Below, one piece after another: positions 33,724 to 44,779 of a DNA stretch of 64,000 nucleotides. The stretch's first letter is position 1. Each line of letters starts with the position of its first letter. The position numbers and the translations under genes are program-made. Source of the stretch: Lasiosphaeria ovina (taxonomy: Eukaryota > Ascomycota > Sordariomycetes > Sordariales > Lasiosphaeriaceae); assembly GCA_033439765.1 (NCBI GenBank), contig JAULSN010000016.1:389715-453714 (forward strand). Reading direction: 5' to 3'. The notes beneath the pieces were generated by a model, which did no database searches, was not told the DNA's origin, and was given only the letters and a program-made list of their open reading frames with translations.

Positions 33724-34527
33724 ATGCGTGCCCGAAATTCCCCCCCACCCAAATCGCCGAGTAAATCCTCAAACCGGGGTCGCTCGCCTACCCGAACAGC
33801 ACGAGAGTCACCAGAAGTGCTTCATCAACTTGGCCGTGCTGTTCTTGCATATTCGCTAAGAAAGATTAGCGAGCGCACTCGAGATAAGAGGAGGGAGACG
33901 CATTCATCTCGCCAACCGCCTGGTCGAAGAAAGGACATGCCCGATGAGACTGGCGCCCGGGACGAAAGCAGCCGCGGGCCGAGCGCCAGGAGCGATAGCG
34001 GCGAATTGCACAACCTCGTGAGCCAGGTTGCTGTGGGTGTTTTGGCTTTTGGAATTCGGCAATACATGCACCGCCGCCGGGAAGCTAAGAGAGAGGCGGC
34101 AGCGACGGCGAGAAAACCGCAGAGACCAAAAGGCCCAGGCAATCATCGACAGCCAGACCAACAACAACAGCGCGCACTAAGATCCGCCGCCGACCTAGAG
34201 CTTTCCACTGCCATTGATTCACTCACTAAGGAGGTGCAAAATGCCTCGGAATCGATACGACAGTTGGCGTACTCGGCCCCTTCCCACCGGGAGTGTGCAG
34301 TCCAAGAGGCACTCATCTCCGACGCTGACCGACTCCAAGCATCTCTCGCGAATATCCAGACCAGCGCCAATAATATGATGAACCTTCACCCCGACTTGAA
34401 CCGTCCGCCGAATCCTCCCCACAAAAGTAGACGGCGGGAAAGGACGAGATTCGACGAAGGACAGAGGCGGAATGAAGAACCAAGGAGTCACATCCCGACC
34501 CACCCTCGTCGACGGCGGCCATCATGA
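33724..34527 (+). CDS. Basic protein with an internal repeat, function unknown
   Basis: The 267-residue frame starts at ATG in ACCATGC context. It is very rich in Arg, Ser, Pro and Gln. Two similar segments stand out: around residues 37-62 (LHQLGRAVLAYSLRKI followed by RTRDKRRE) and around residues 95-125 (LHNLVSQVAVGVLAFGIRQY followed by HRRREAKRE). Each is a short amphipathic or hydrophobic helix followed by a basic cluster. A third helical region (about 160-220) contains TKEVQNASESIRQLAYSA and LQASLANIQTSANNM and may be a short coiled coil. The C-terminus is Arg/Pro-rich. I recognise no named domain. Single exon; no signal peptide. Membrane-associating or nucleic-acid-binding roles are both possible guesses. 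Confidence 0.7.
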   Translation: MRARNSPPPKSPSKSSNRGRSPTRTARESPEVLHQLGRAVLAYSLRKISERTRDKRRETHSSRQPPGRRKDMPDETGARDESSRGPSARSDSGELHNLVSQVAVGVLAFGIRQYMHRRREAKREAAATARKPQRPKGPGNHRQPDQQQQRALRSAADLELSTAIDSLTKEVQNASESIRQLAYSAPSHRECAVQEALISDADRLQASLANIQTSANNMMNLHPDLNRPPNPPHKSRRRERTRFDEGQRRNEEPRSHIPTHPRRRRPS

Positions 34528-34969
34528 ACCGGGCTGGGCTGCGGTGGATGTTGTAAGTCTGATATGCGAGTCACGACGCCACACCTATGTTAATAATAGC
34601 ATCAGCTAGCAGGAAGGACTGGAACTTTGTGAAAGCTGCTGCGGCTTAGTTATCTCGGAGGTTGAAAGGTCGATGAGCCTGCCTTTTTGACCAATTCTAC
34701 GATATGATACTTAATATTAGCGAAACCATATCTCTTGAACGACGGGGCGAAGATGGCGGTAAACACTCCTAGAAGATAGCAACCGTAGTTTAACCTAAAT
34801 CCCTATTTCCTATCATAGCTTGAGATTATTTGAAACAGCCCAGCATTCATTAACAACCCTGAGTGCACCGGAGCACCACCTTGCAACAGCATTATCGTCC
34901 CCAACATTCATTTCTGAGGAGCGAATCATAGGTACCTGAGGTATGTACATTGCTTTGTGGTCCAACAAG
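34528..34969. other. Gap between convergent genes, 440 bp
   Basis: Tail-to-tail spacer between the basic-protein gene (plus) and the small membrane-protein gene (minus). It is fairly AT-rich, as expected of 3' UTRs. Nothing else is recognised. Confidence 0.5.
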
Positions 34970-35479
34970 TCACGGGGCTGTTGGAGGGACTGCCCCGTTG
35001 TCCGAAGCAGACCGCGAGTCCCTCGAGGTGCCTGACCGTGAGCTATGGCTTCGTCTCCGTTTCTTGTTGGCAAGTCTGATGGAGGCGTGATAGCGGTAGA
35101 CGAAGTAAAACAAGACGGCGAGGAAAACAGTCAGCGAGACCCCGACAACGGCACCGATGGTTGCGTTTTGGGTTTGCATCGGCGTGTCTCGCGTAATTAT
35201 CATTCCTGGGTTTCGAATATGCAGCCCCGACACGGATGTGGAGCTAGTTGTCGGGGAACATGTTCCCAGGGGCGAAAAAAGTCGGGCAGCGACTTGTTTG
35301 AAGAAGGGTATACTTTGTTCGTGCTGACACGAGGCGTCTTGTTCAAACTTGTGCAGGCGATCGGGGCTTGAAGACTGTGAGACGTGGAAGAGATAAAAGA
35401 GATGAGAAGCGGGCTTGTCCGTATTAGGCTTCTCAAGGAGCAACGCCCGGGGACTTTCAGAGACGAATGGTATGTACAT
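34970..35479 (-). CDS. Small single-pass membrane protein, function unknown
   Basis: The frame is 169 codons from an ATG at 35479. The C-terminal 77 residues, from an in-frame ATG at 35203, carry the convincing part. A short N-terminal stretch (TRDTPMQTQNA) is followed by one hydrophobic helix (IGAVVGVSLTVFLAVLFYFV), then a basic juxtamembrane cluster (NKKRRR) and a Ser/Arg-rich tail. This is the plan of many small fungal single-pass proteins with a cytosolic basic tail. The upstream 92 residues have no signal peptide and look unlike protein, so the real start may be 35203, or an upstream exon may exist. No Cys-rich ectodomain is visible. Confidence 0.55.
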   Translation of the reverse strand: MYIPFVSESPRALLLEKPNTDKPASHLFYLFHVSQSSSPDRLHKFEQDASCQHEQSIPFFKQVAARLFSPLGTCSPTTSSTSVSGLHIRNPGMIITRDTPMQTQNATIGAVVGVSLTVFLAVLFYFVYRYHASIRLANKKRRRSHSSRSGTSRDSRSASDNGAVPPTAP

Positions 35480-36812
35480 TTTTAATAGACTGAAGGGTTT
35501 TGTCGAGTATTATTAGGAGATGTAGCAGTTGGGAAGGGGTGATGTTAGAGCAAAGCACCTAAAGGGGCCCGAAGAATCGGCCTAACAGTAGAGCAACCAT
35601 CGCCGTGGTGATAATATTGGGGAAAGATAATGGCGAGAGTCGTGGGCAATGGATAAATGCAAGCGACCAACAACGTACTATTGGGGGAAAAGAAGCAGAA
35701 AGGAAGAGGGGGAAGTGCGCCACCCTGCCTGGAACCGGGCGCATCTAGCGTAGTAATGAGGAATGGGGGGTTTGCAAAAGACTCGCGTGTGCCGATATAA
35801 ATTGTCTGATTGACCGGGGACGCTCTGTCACACAAATTATTCGGGATGATGGACTAAAAGGGTAGAGTCACCAGGGATAGTCTCTCCCTGATAGCCCAAG
35901 ATAAGCCAAAGACTGCATCTGGGGCTGCGGGGGTGCATTGCAGGCAGTGTGCAGGGTCGGGTAATGTGAGAAGGCAAGTCACGGTCGTTGCGTGGTGACG
36001 GAAAGAACTAGAAGCGAGTCGATTCGTTGGGACATGCCGATTAAGCCACTGCGGCTGCAATCCTTTCATGTACGGGGCAAGGACAAATACCTGTGACTGA
36101 GCCGTGCTGGCTAGCATTTCTGCATGTCGGCAGATTATTTCTCATGAGTGAGCAGCTATTGTGTCCACACAGTACTGTCCAGGTACCCGGCAGGAATCTC
36201 CGGCCCCAGGAAGGCTTGGCTTCACTGAAAAATAGAGCGTCCTCTGAGTCGCGCATTGGCTCATTAGACTTTGGGAAGGAGGATGGACGGCCCCCATATA
36301 TAAAGAGAAGGAATGACCCATGGGCGCGAGGTGTAATCGTGCCATAGCAAGTAATCAAATCATGTTCTCATGGGACCCTTGGTGTATTGGTGTAATACAG
36401 TCGATGAACTTGCTCCCTCGACGATGCGGGGTAAGCCGTGACTGGAACAACATGTTGGAACCAAGGTGTCCTGCAACTGCAGCTGCAACCTCGAAGGTTT
36501 GCAGATACGTCCTGCGTTGCGATTGGCAAGTCTTCGGGATCATTGAGCCCCGCCATTTAATATGAGGCTTCCGAGCTATGAATTCTGGGCCACTCCTTGC
36601 CTATTGATAGCATGGATACCTCGGTGGAGTACCTCGGTGAATGTTGGCCCCTATTACAGGAACTGCACTGATTACCTAACTACCTAGTTAGCTGCTATTA
36701 AATCATCGGGATTCCTCTTTGAAGAGCACGTAGCTTGCCTGGAAAGTTCTCAAGGTATCGGTATCGTAAGAAGTCTATTAATGATCAAGGAAAATCCCTG
36801 CATCTCTACTAG
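35480..36812. other. Intergenic, 1.3 kb, no gene recognised
   Basis: The stretch lies between the membrane-protein gene and the 3' end of the Zn2Cys6 regulator gene. Short frames on both strands lack recognisable features. It contains no RNA gene, repeat or mobile element that I can support. Confidence 0.5.
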
Positions 36813-38438
36813 TCAAACAATCAAGCAGTTACTTCTGATGTCTCGAAGGCCCTGCAACCAGTTTGTTGTCCCGAGTTCTGAATGAATTGAAGAAACGTGA
36901 TCCCTCGCCGCCCAGATGTCTTGTAGCATCTGCATGGCTGTTTGGACATAGCCCCAGGGGCAAACCCAGGGACTTTCCGTCCAAACGGTATAAAGTCGGT
37001 CGGCGCACCACGCTCGGCGTAAAATATCATTTGTCTGTGCGCCCGCCATGAAGGTAGGCCACACGGTCCCCTTGAGGAGGACGTGACCGACTGGGACGGA
37101 TGACAGGCTGTCCAGTATCTCGCCAACCACGCTCTCCAACTCTGAGAATGGCGGTGCTGACTGTGCCTCGGGAACTGCAAGGAGGATGTAAAGGCAAGCG
37201 GCAGCTCGATGTGCGGCGGCCAACTTGACACGGACCTCAAGTTCGTCGTGCGCCGAGAGGCCACGAATTTTATGCACCCATCCTCGAACATCCAGTGCGC
37301 GAGCCTGGTGCAAGAGAGAGAGAGCAATCACAATCCTGTCCGTGCCTGCCTCAATTTCGGCGGCACCAGGAGCGCACAGCCGGCTCGTGGACAGGATGAT
37401 TTGAAGAATGGGGGGTGGGCAGCAGTGGTAACTATGGGCCTCGGCTCGCTGGAGAACGGCCAATACGTCTACGCCATCTTGTATTGAATCGGCTATGAAC
37501 CCAACGCTGCTGATTGTCGAACCGAGGATGCGGTAGGTGAGGCAGTCAGCGGCCATGGCGTCGGCAAGGTATGTTATTGAAGAGCCTAGTCTCTGGCCCC
37601 CGCGCTGGAGGGAAGATATCAAGGTTCCGGCGGCTTCAATATGCGCTTTCCAACCTCCTTTACCCGAGTCGATGAGGTCAAGATTGACAAAGAACACAAT
37701 GGCGGCTAGCACCATGGCTTGGTTGAGAGGAGACGCCCGACCAATGGCCGAGCCAAGAAGCCTGATGGCCCTGTCCTTGGCAACGAGGGAGTCTAACAGC
37801 TCGACACCAGCAGGTACACCCCGGTATCGATGGAGAGTCGCTAGATGCATTGCTGAGGTGGCAATCACGACGGCCTCGAGGAAGTCAAATGTCCCCATCA
37901 GAGGTATCATTGCCCGAAAGGGATTTCTGCCATCTTGGTCGATCGAGACCAAGTCTCGGCAGACCGTGGTCGCAACTGCGTTGCCGTTAATAGCCACCTA
38001 GGCGCATTGTGCAAGACAAGGGGATTTTATTGGAACGGGAGAAACCGGAGAGGACACTGCGCAACGAGAAAGAGACGTACAGTGGTTGATGTAGTACCTT
38101 GACTCTCTGTTGAGGTGATTTAGGAGAGGGTCGACAAGAGACAGACATATGGAAGTCGGCGCAGGCACCGAGGCACCCGCAAATTGTACCATTGCTTCTT
38201 GTCCGGAACCCGAGGGGGAGACGGGCGGCTGGATTCCAGGGGCAAGCTTGCCTCGTGTAGCAGGGCCGTTGGCCCAGCGCAGGACTAGACCATACCCAAG
38301 ACATTGCTCACCATTGATGGAGCATTTATGACATGACGGATACGACCGGTCGCAGCGGAGCCGTCGACGTCGGCAGTTATAACACCGGTCTGTCGTGGTG
38401 GGCTCGTTCCGGGCCCGGGCCGGTTGCGGCTTCGTCAT
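36813..38438 (-). CDS. Zn2Cys6 transcription factor, one intron
   Basis: Exons on the minus strand are 38438-38081 and 37975-36813, with a 105-nt intron (donor GTACGT, branch near CTATTAAC, acceptor CGCAG). The join gives 506 residues and a continuous YYINHFATTVCRDLV. The binuclear cluster is at residues 19-46 with six Cys at 19, 22, 29, 36, 39 and 46, and basic RRRRLR between. The rest resembles the fungal-specific transcription factor 2 region (PF11951 type): NRESRYY, NPFRAMIPL, an ATSAMHLATLH helix and DRAIRLLGSAI. Such proteins bind CGG half-sites as dimers. It is divergently oriented to the MFS transporter at 39490, so a local regulator is likely. The intron keeps the two open frames from appearing as one. 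Confidence 0.9.
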
Positions 38439-39489
38439 GTCAGATTCGGAGTCGGCAGTGTATAGCTAATTCGCGGGTCCGCGGAAGGGTACTTTGGAGT
38501 GTGAAAACGGCCGCGAGTCTACGTCGAACGACGCTAAGGGTGATCGCAATTTCCATATGTCGGGGCCGTCTTATCCAGTAGCCCTCGCGATCCGAGTTCT
38601 TGATGTTGACAAGACCCGACAACGTAACTGCCCTGGCGTCTAACCCTTGGTGGGGATGCGGTGGAGGGGCACTGGACTTCTGAGATGGGATTCGACACAC
38701 TAGTGTAGCATGGGCGGGTGGACCGCCACCCGCCACAGCGAGAGGAGCTCTGGAGCTAAACCCAAGGCGGAAACAATTCAGCACGTCTTGCATCAAGCCA
38801 GCTAAGCCCCTGAGCTCACCTGGCCCGCGTTATGGAGTGAACGATTCTTGTCCAATCACCAACCGACTAGAGAAGTGCCCAGCGTTGGTCTTGGGCGGTG
38901 AGCCGGCTGACACGGGGAGACTGACAAACCTTGGAAGCCGCTAAAAAGGAGAAGGCTATCAAAAAGATAAGTTCTAGAATCGATCGGGACCGCACAATAG
39001 ACAGCTTTTCCGTCCAAGCCCCATCATACCGGATCGGGAAGCCGAGCCGCACATGCTGCATCGATAACCCACTAGATACGCAATAGGCACCAAATTCTCA
39101 TAAGATACTGTGACTTCCGATACACAGTATTAGTAATTGTCATCATCGAGTCATCAGCCCTTTTAAGAGTGTCCCGGAAACAAAAGGAAATCCCAAAAGC
39201 CATGTGGAGACGCACCGAGAGCAGGGATGGCTAGCATATCATCGGTGAGCTAGCGAGCCATCAACTAGGCATATGCCTACCTGCTACCGCTTCTCTTGTT
39301 TTATATAACAATCCACCCCCTTGTGTCAAACATTTGCCAAAGTGGTCGAAATCCACCAGCATCATTAGCTTCCTCCCACACCAAGGCACTTTGTCTTCAT
39401 TGCTTGCCGCCTTTCAGATGGGTTGGAATTGCCAGTTGTCAACCACCCCATGTCACCCTGCTCGCCAGTCACCCCCTCAGCCTCTTGTC
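38439..39489. promoter_or_regulatory. Divergent promoter between regulator and transporter
   Basis: About 1.05 kb separates the two start codons. It contains the palindrome at 38713-38734 and a CGGGGCCG (CGG-N2-CCG) at 38561-38568, both plausible Zn2Cys6 sites. No convincing gene lies inside. Confidence 0.55.
38713..38734. promoter_or_regulatory. Perfect palindrome with CGG-N5-CCG core, candidate operator
   Basis: Arms GGCGGGTGG (38713-38721) and CCACCCGCC (38726-38734) are exact reverse complements around the 4-nt spacer ACCG. Within it, CGG at 38715 and CCG at 38723 form an everted/inverted CGG pair with 5-nt spacing. It sits about 275 bp from the regulator ATG and about 755 bp from the transporter ATG. 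Function is inferred from symmetry and place only. Confidence 0.4.
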
Positions 39490-41164
39490 ATGGACAAGTC
39501 CGAGAACTCGGGAGGCTCGCCAAGACCTGGGGACGTCAAGACACTGGACATTGAACGCCTCGGGCAACACAGGCCCCCGGCATTCCCGAATCTAATATGC
39601 GAGATTATGTTTTGCAGTTCGCTGCTAATCTCTATGCTGATGGCGGTTCGTATAAAACTTCTTCCCTGTCTATTGGACAGACATGTACCGCAGTCGCTGA
39701 CAATTTGTGAAGGAATATTTCATCTCTGGGTTCAATATCGTCTTACCGGAAATTGTCACTACTCTTTCTATCCCTAAAGGCTCTCAGACATGGCCTGCAA
39801 GCGTGTTTTCCCTCGTCACGGGATCATTTCTCCTCCCGTTTGGGCGACTGGCAGATATCCACGGCGCCTATATTGTCTTCACGTTGGGAATGGCTTGGTT
39901 CTGTCTCTGGTGTCTTATTACAGGTTTTAGCCATAACTACAACATGCTCATCGTGGCAAGAGCGCTAGCTGGACTTGGCCCAGCCGCCTTTCTTCCCGCC
40001 AGCGTCATGCTGATTGGCAAGACTTACCGCCCAGGCCCGAGGAAGAACCTCGTATTTGGCCTGTACAGCGCCTTTGCACCCATTGGCTTCTTTCTTGGCA
40101 TCATTACCGGCGGCTTGACCGGCGATTTTCTCTCCTGGCGCTGGTATTTCTGGCTGGGATCTATCGTCTTGTTCCTCGCCTCTCTGATGTCCTTCATAAC
40201 CGTCCCCAATGACAGAGCGGAGCTAAAACTCGAAAACAAGAACGTCAAAATAGACTACTGGGGCGTTGCAACGATTGTACCCGCGCTGGTCTTATTGACA
40301 TTTGCAATCACCGACGGCAGCCACGCACCAAACGGTTGGGCCACTCCGTACATCATCGTTACCTTTGTCTTAGGTATATTATTTCTTGGCGGCGCCGTCT
40401 ATGTGGAGGGGTGGGCTGCGTCGCAGCCCCTTCTCCCTTTTGACTTATTCAAGCCAAGGTACATGAAAAGATTGGCAGTATCGCTTTTCTTTGCCTACGG
40501 GGTGTTCGGCATCTACTTGTTTTACGCTAGTTTGCAGTAAGTTATCCTATATAGAGATTCCAACTTGCGCGGGCTACTTGTCATGTTGCTAACGAAATTG
40601 TGCCGCGTTTCAAGCATTGCTAATGTAATGGGAGCCTCGGAGCTTGTGACCGCCGTCTGGTTTGCTCCAATGGCAGCCGGCGGAATTATCCTAGCGACGA
40701 TTGGAGGATTCACACTACATCTACTTCCAGGCCGGATTTTGCTCATCATATCTGGTGTTGGTAGCGTTGCCAGCGTCCTTCTCTTTGCCCTGATCCCCGA
40801 AGGCGCCAACTACTGGGCATTCGTGTTTCCAGCCATGGTCGGGGCGACCGTGGGCGTTGACATCACCTTTCTCGTATCCAACATTTTCATCACTGCCAAC
40901 GTGCCGAGACATAGGCAAGGCCTTGCTGGGGCACTGATATACAGCGTTTTGTTTCTGGGAATAAGCTTCTTCCTAGGTCTTGCAGACCTGGCGGTGTCCG
41001 AGAGCGAGAAGCGAAGCATCAAGGACAGTCCTAGGGTTGCCTTTTTGTTTGCAATAGCATGCGCTGTGGTGGCGTTATTAATATTCAGCACAATTAGAAT
41101 CCCCAAGGCCGAGACGGATTCAACACCAGAGGACTGTCTCACCCAGCCGGGGCACGATAGCTAG
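39490..41164 (+). CDS. MFS transporter (ATR1/DHA2-like), two introns
   Basis: Exons are 39490-39645, 39713-40536 and 40615-41164, giving 509 residues. The second intron (78 nt, GTAAGT, CTAAC branch, CAAG acceptor) is clear. The first uses a weaker donor (GTTCGT) but restores LISMLMA-EYFISGF. The multi-pass protein carries the MFS loop 2-3 motif GRLADIHG (motif A), RALAGLGPAAFLPASVML in the next helices, and about 12-14 hydrophobic helices. It most resembles fungal DHA2 members related to ATR1 and Amf1, which export drugs or move small cations and metabolites; the substrate here is unknown. The N-terminal 35 residues are hydrophilic and cytosolic. The gene is divergent from the Zn2Cys6 regulator and convergent with the KDEL-protein gene. 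Confidence 0.9.
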
Positions 41165-41250
41165 GCACCTCGCATTTAATAGTTTCCGTATTGCATTTAG
41201 AGTGGTTTATATGTTGCTCGCACGCAAAATTAGAATCTCACCACAACTAG
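41165..41250. terminator. Short convergent spacer (86 bp) with shared 3' ends
   Basis: The transporter stop (41164) and the KDEL-protein stop (41251) face each other. AT-rich sequence here must serve both 3' ends, and the mRNAs may overlap. Confidence 0.5.
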
Positions 41251-42231
41251 TCAGAGTTCGTCTTTGATATGCCCATCCTCGATTTCCTTCTTTGCCTTTA
41301 GTCTTTCTTCCTTCTGGAGTCGTCGCTCATTCCTCCTCACGGTACGATGCAACCGCTCCCACATTAGACGCGCCCTCTTGCCATCTTCGGTCTCCGTCAC
41401 AGCCATTGCTTCAATTTTGAAAGTAATGTCGCGTTTCCCGAGATCCCGTTGGGGTTTTGTATGGTCCACTGGCCATGCAAGAATGGAGTGATCTACGGCC
41501 TGCGGTCTGTATTTATCGAGATTATTAAACTCACCTAGAGGAAAATGGAGTTAGCTTATAATGAAAGCGTGCTTGAGTAAGGTGCGGAGATTTAACTTGC
41601 GTTCGCATCGGCTTCCCTCAGCTACCCAAAGAGGCAATATCTCGTATATTGCTCCAGCTGGAAACACCACAATCTTATCCTTATCCTCGATGATAGGGAC
41701 CCCTTCCGCCACGGTTGTGTGGTCGGCCGCGGGAGATGTTGGTTGTGGCTTCACTGTGGCGAGTATTTTGTCTCCCTCCTTCTTTGGCTTCTCAAAGACG
41801 CCATATAGCCACTTATTATCATTTGTCACGCTGATGTCTTGCTGCTGAGCCTCGATCCAGTGCCTGACATAGCCTGGAACTTCGCTGTACTCCATGACGA
41901 CAATCTCGCGGTCTTTGCCCTTGTGGTCGACACCGTCCCAACTACCCACAAAGGCTCTCTGGGCAAGGAAGTACTCAATGGCCTCTTGCCAGGGAGCCAA
42001 GCCAGTTGGAGGTTGCTCCGGAAGATCTGTGAGCTTGTACATCTTGGCGTGGAACTCGCGCTCAACCCTGCAGTTCACGTGAAACCCTCCGGGATCCGAT
42101 CCGTCGTCTGGGAAAGGGCGTGACCACTTGAAGCTGTCGACCACGCCATGTTCGAAAACATCCCAATTGATTGCTCCTAGAGCGGGCCTGCCTAGGATTA
42201 AAGAAAGTGTGGCGGAAAGTGCGGTCTTCAT
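41251..42231 (-). CDS. Secretory-pathway protein ending in KDEL, function unknown
   Basis: Exons on the minus strand are 42231-41601 and 41534-41251, joined across a 66-nt GC-AG intron (donor GCAAGT, CTAAC branch, acceptor CTCTAG). The GT alternative two bases inside would put a stop at the join. The product is 304 residues. The N-terminus (MKTALSATLSLILGRPALG) reads as a signal peptide. The body has no domain I know; notable stretches are GSDPGGFHVNCRVEREF, VGSWDGVDHKGKDREIVVMEY and VPGYVRHWIEAQQQD. The C-terminal 50 residues are highly charged and probably helical, and the last four are KDEL, a classic ER-retrieval signal (fungi more often use HDEL). An ER-resident protein is a reasonable inference. 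An effector that borrows the signal, or chance, are alternatives. Confidence 0.75.
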
Positions 42232-43086
42232 GGTGAGCAGTAGTGTCCTAAAGGGTTGTCGCAAAGCCAGCCCCGATCCTCGTAAATTTAAGCGAGGAGG
42301 AAAAGTGCAACCGGTATTTAAGAGCAACCAAGCACCTCGGTACGCATACGGTGTCCATAACTCGGTCCCGGCTAAGCGTATGGCTGCACACTAGCCCTGT
42401 TCTTTAAGGTGATATGTCCCGGCCTACAGCCTAATTACCGGCCACCGATCATTACCATTCGCTCTTAAGATGAGCCTCTAATTAATCCTTTGAGAACACG
42501 TGTCCCGTTTAGGTCGGGTCTTCTCACGGTCGCCAATTACCTAGAGACGAAAGACGCCCAGTTGAATGGGGTTATGCGAACCGGTCACAGCCCAAAGCTA
42601 AAGCTACATTGAAATTAGATTTGTAATAACATAGTACACCACGCTTTTGGCGAGGTACGGCGACCTGGCTGCTCCGATGGTGCTCGGGCTACGGTGGCTA
42701 TGTTCTGGCTCGTGAGGTATTGCAAACAATGCCGAGCCGTATGACGATGAGCGGCTAATCGGCGCCGTAAAGCTTACCAAGAGCCTGTTTCTGATGGCGT
42801 TGTTATTACTAACGAGACCTGGGTCAAGACGGGCCTTGAAGGTAGTTCTAAGCGTGTTAAGCTCGCGCAACATGATCACCAGTTCAAGACCGAGACCAAG
42901 GGCTTCTCTAATAGATCTCATATAGATATTTCACGCTCTGATATTGAAGCTGATGCCTCTCTCACAGACTTTTGCTTCCCAGCTTGGTAAATACTAATAG
43001 CTAGATTCTCGGGCGCAATCCACAAATATCGGATTCTATATGCTAGATAGCCTCCTTGTGAGTCTCTTGCGGGAAAGCACTCACCG
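42232..43086. other. Intergenic, 0.85 kb, no gene recognised
   Basis: The first part is the promoter of the KDEL-protein gene. Minus-strand frames at 42604-42921 and 42918-43109 are open but match nothing I know; they may be debris of an accessory gene, given the broken genes beyond 43 kb. Confidence 0.45.
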
Positions 43087-43632
43087 ATGTGTCCAGTTCC
43101 AAGCTGCATTGAAGGTTGCGAATGCAGACATTGTAGATGGAAGTCACCCCAGCTAGGCTCGTCTCCGGCTTATATAGCCCTAGGACTGCTTATTGATAAA
43201 ACCTCCGAGACAGATAAACCCTGCGGGACATTCGCGGTACCTAGTACTGTAGTTAGCGAACCGCCCCCGATGAGAACAGAAATCACGATCACCGGCGGCA
43301 CGACAACTATAATTGAGGTCACATCAATAATTACCCACCCACCACAAACGATAACAGACCCTTCTAGCCTAGTTATCACCGTCACGCCAACGCCGACACA
43401 GGTCGTTCAGACTCTCCCCAGCGTGGTTGGTGGATCCACGATCACGACGACCTGACCCGACAACGGTCTAACAGCAGAGACCAGCACTCTAATTACTTCT
43501 AAGGACGGCAAATCGATTCCGGTAGTGGTCATATCGACGCCTGGCCAGCCCACTACCATGACCGTTATATCCGTCACGGGTGGCACGGTGGTGACGACCA
43601 CTCCACCGCCGATTCGACGCGTAGACGACAAC
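43087..43632 (+). pseudogene. Fragment of a Thr/Pro/Val-rich low-complexity protein
   Basis: One plus frame reads a Cys-rich start (MCPVPSCIEGCECRHC) and then repeated Thr/Val/Pro stretches such as TEITITGGTTTIIEVTS, VVGGSTITTT and PGQPTTMTV. A single TGA at 43453-43455 splits two similar halves. The pattern is that of low-complexity linker regions in fungal surface proteins and DUF3433-like membrane proteins, but no anchoring domain is left. I regard it as a remnant; it could alternatively be a small gene with a stop. Confidence 0.4.
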
Positions 43633-44779
43633 TAGCGTACTTCCGGAGTCACCAAACGCGCATCGAACAAGTGCGCGTTGATAAGTTTATCTCCAAGTCG
43701 AAGCAGCTGGATCCGAATTTCCCACAGCAGCATCATGCATCAGTCAAACCAGACAAGGCAAACCAGCTCGACCGGCCACAACGGTCTGATACGTACGCAC
43801 CGTTAAATGCTACTCACGAGGAGACGGTGGTTACCGAGTTTCTCCTAGAAACCTTTCGTCCGCCGCCGACTAGCTCGGCCCTATCCTCTACCGCTTCGAC
43901 AACCGGCTGGTGTTGGATTTGAAAGCGGCGGTCCCTTCGAGTTCCGCCCCCGCCCAAGCTGGACAAGCACGCGAAGGAAAAGGCTTGTCCGTACTGTTGC
44001 CTAGTACTCCCAGCTAAGACCTTCTCGACGCAGAAGAGAGCAAAACGATGGGAGCGGCATATTTTGGAAGACCTGCAGCCGTACACCTGCCTATTCGCGA
44101 ACTGAAGTGTGCCTGGGAGGACATACTCGTTCACGGCATGGTAGGCGCACCTCGGCGGACCTAACTACCACAGCTGTAACTGCCCCATGCATCCACAGGA
44201 CAGCCGTGGTGACGCAGACGATGGCGGCAAGCCGTTCACGTTTGACACATTTCCAAGTTTCGGAGGCATCTCAAAGCTTTCCACCCGGATCTTGACCCGC
44301 CGATAGCCGCAAACTCGCTCAATCACGCCCATCAGCTGGCGGCATTACCAGAGTGGTGCTTTGTCTGTCTTGAACAGATCCGCAGTCCTGCGGTTCTGCA
44401 GCAGCACGTAGCAAAGCACTTGAAAAACATGTCCATCTTGGCATTGCCGTGGCGCGATGACCTCGCCGACGACGAGGCGATGGCGAGCGATGGGCTTATT
44501 GGCTCCGCTGCAACCAGTACCCTCGGCGGCGACGTTCCCGCCATTGATCTTGCCGTTAGCAGTCTTTGGGAAACAGAGGAGGTGAGCATGGGTATACCAG
44601 AACCGGCCGAGAAGATTGGGGGACACGAGTTCTCGTCTCTGCTCTTCAGGGTCAATGCAGAACCAATCGACCAGCAGGACCGGCTCCGGTCACTAGAGAC
44701 GTGGGCAGACGACCAACACTCGGCCACTTTGCACAAAGAGGAATCCAACACCCTCACCCACCCCCACCCCCACGGTTGA
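43630..44779 (+). pseudogene. C2H2 zinc-finger protein, disrupted (fungal accessory type)
   Basis: Reading-frame pieces show a CPYCCLVLPAKTF finger start, WERHILEDLQPYTCLF (typical of the fungal C2H2 proteins that often sit near NLR genes) and, after a frame change near 44280, CFVCLEQIRSPAVLQQH with VAKHLKNMSILALPW, the usual last finger plus ALP ending. The frame has TGA at 43920-43922, TGA at 44103-44105 and TAG at 44142-44144; the last replaces an expected Trp (TGG to TAG, a RIP-type change). The Asp/Glu-rich tail runs to a stop at 44777-44779. DNA or RNA binding is the presumed original role. It lies directly upstream of an NLR-like fragment and may once have been part of the same gene model. 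Confidence 0.7.

Noticed and set aside
42604..43109. Two abutting minus-strand frames that might form one spliced gene
   Set aside because: No donor and acceptor pair gives a convincing join and no domain is visible. Possibly debris, but not supportable.
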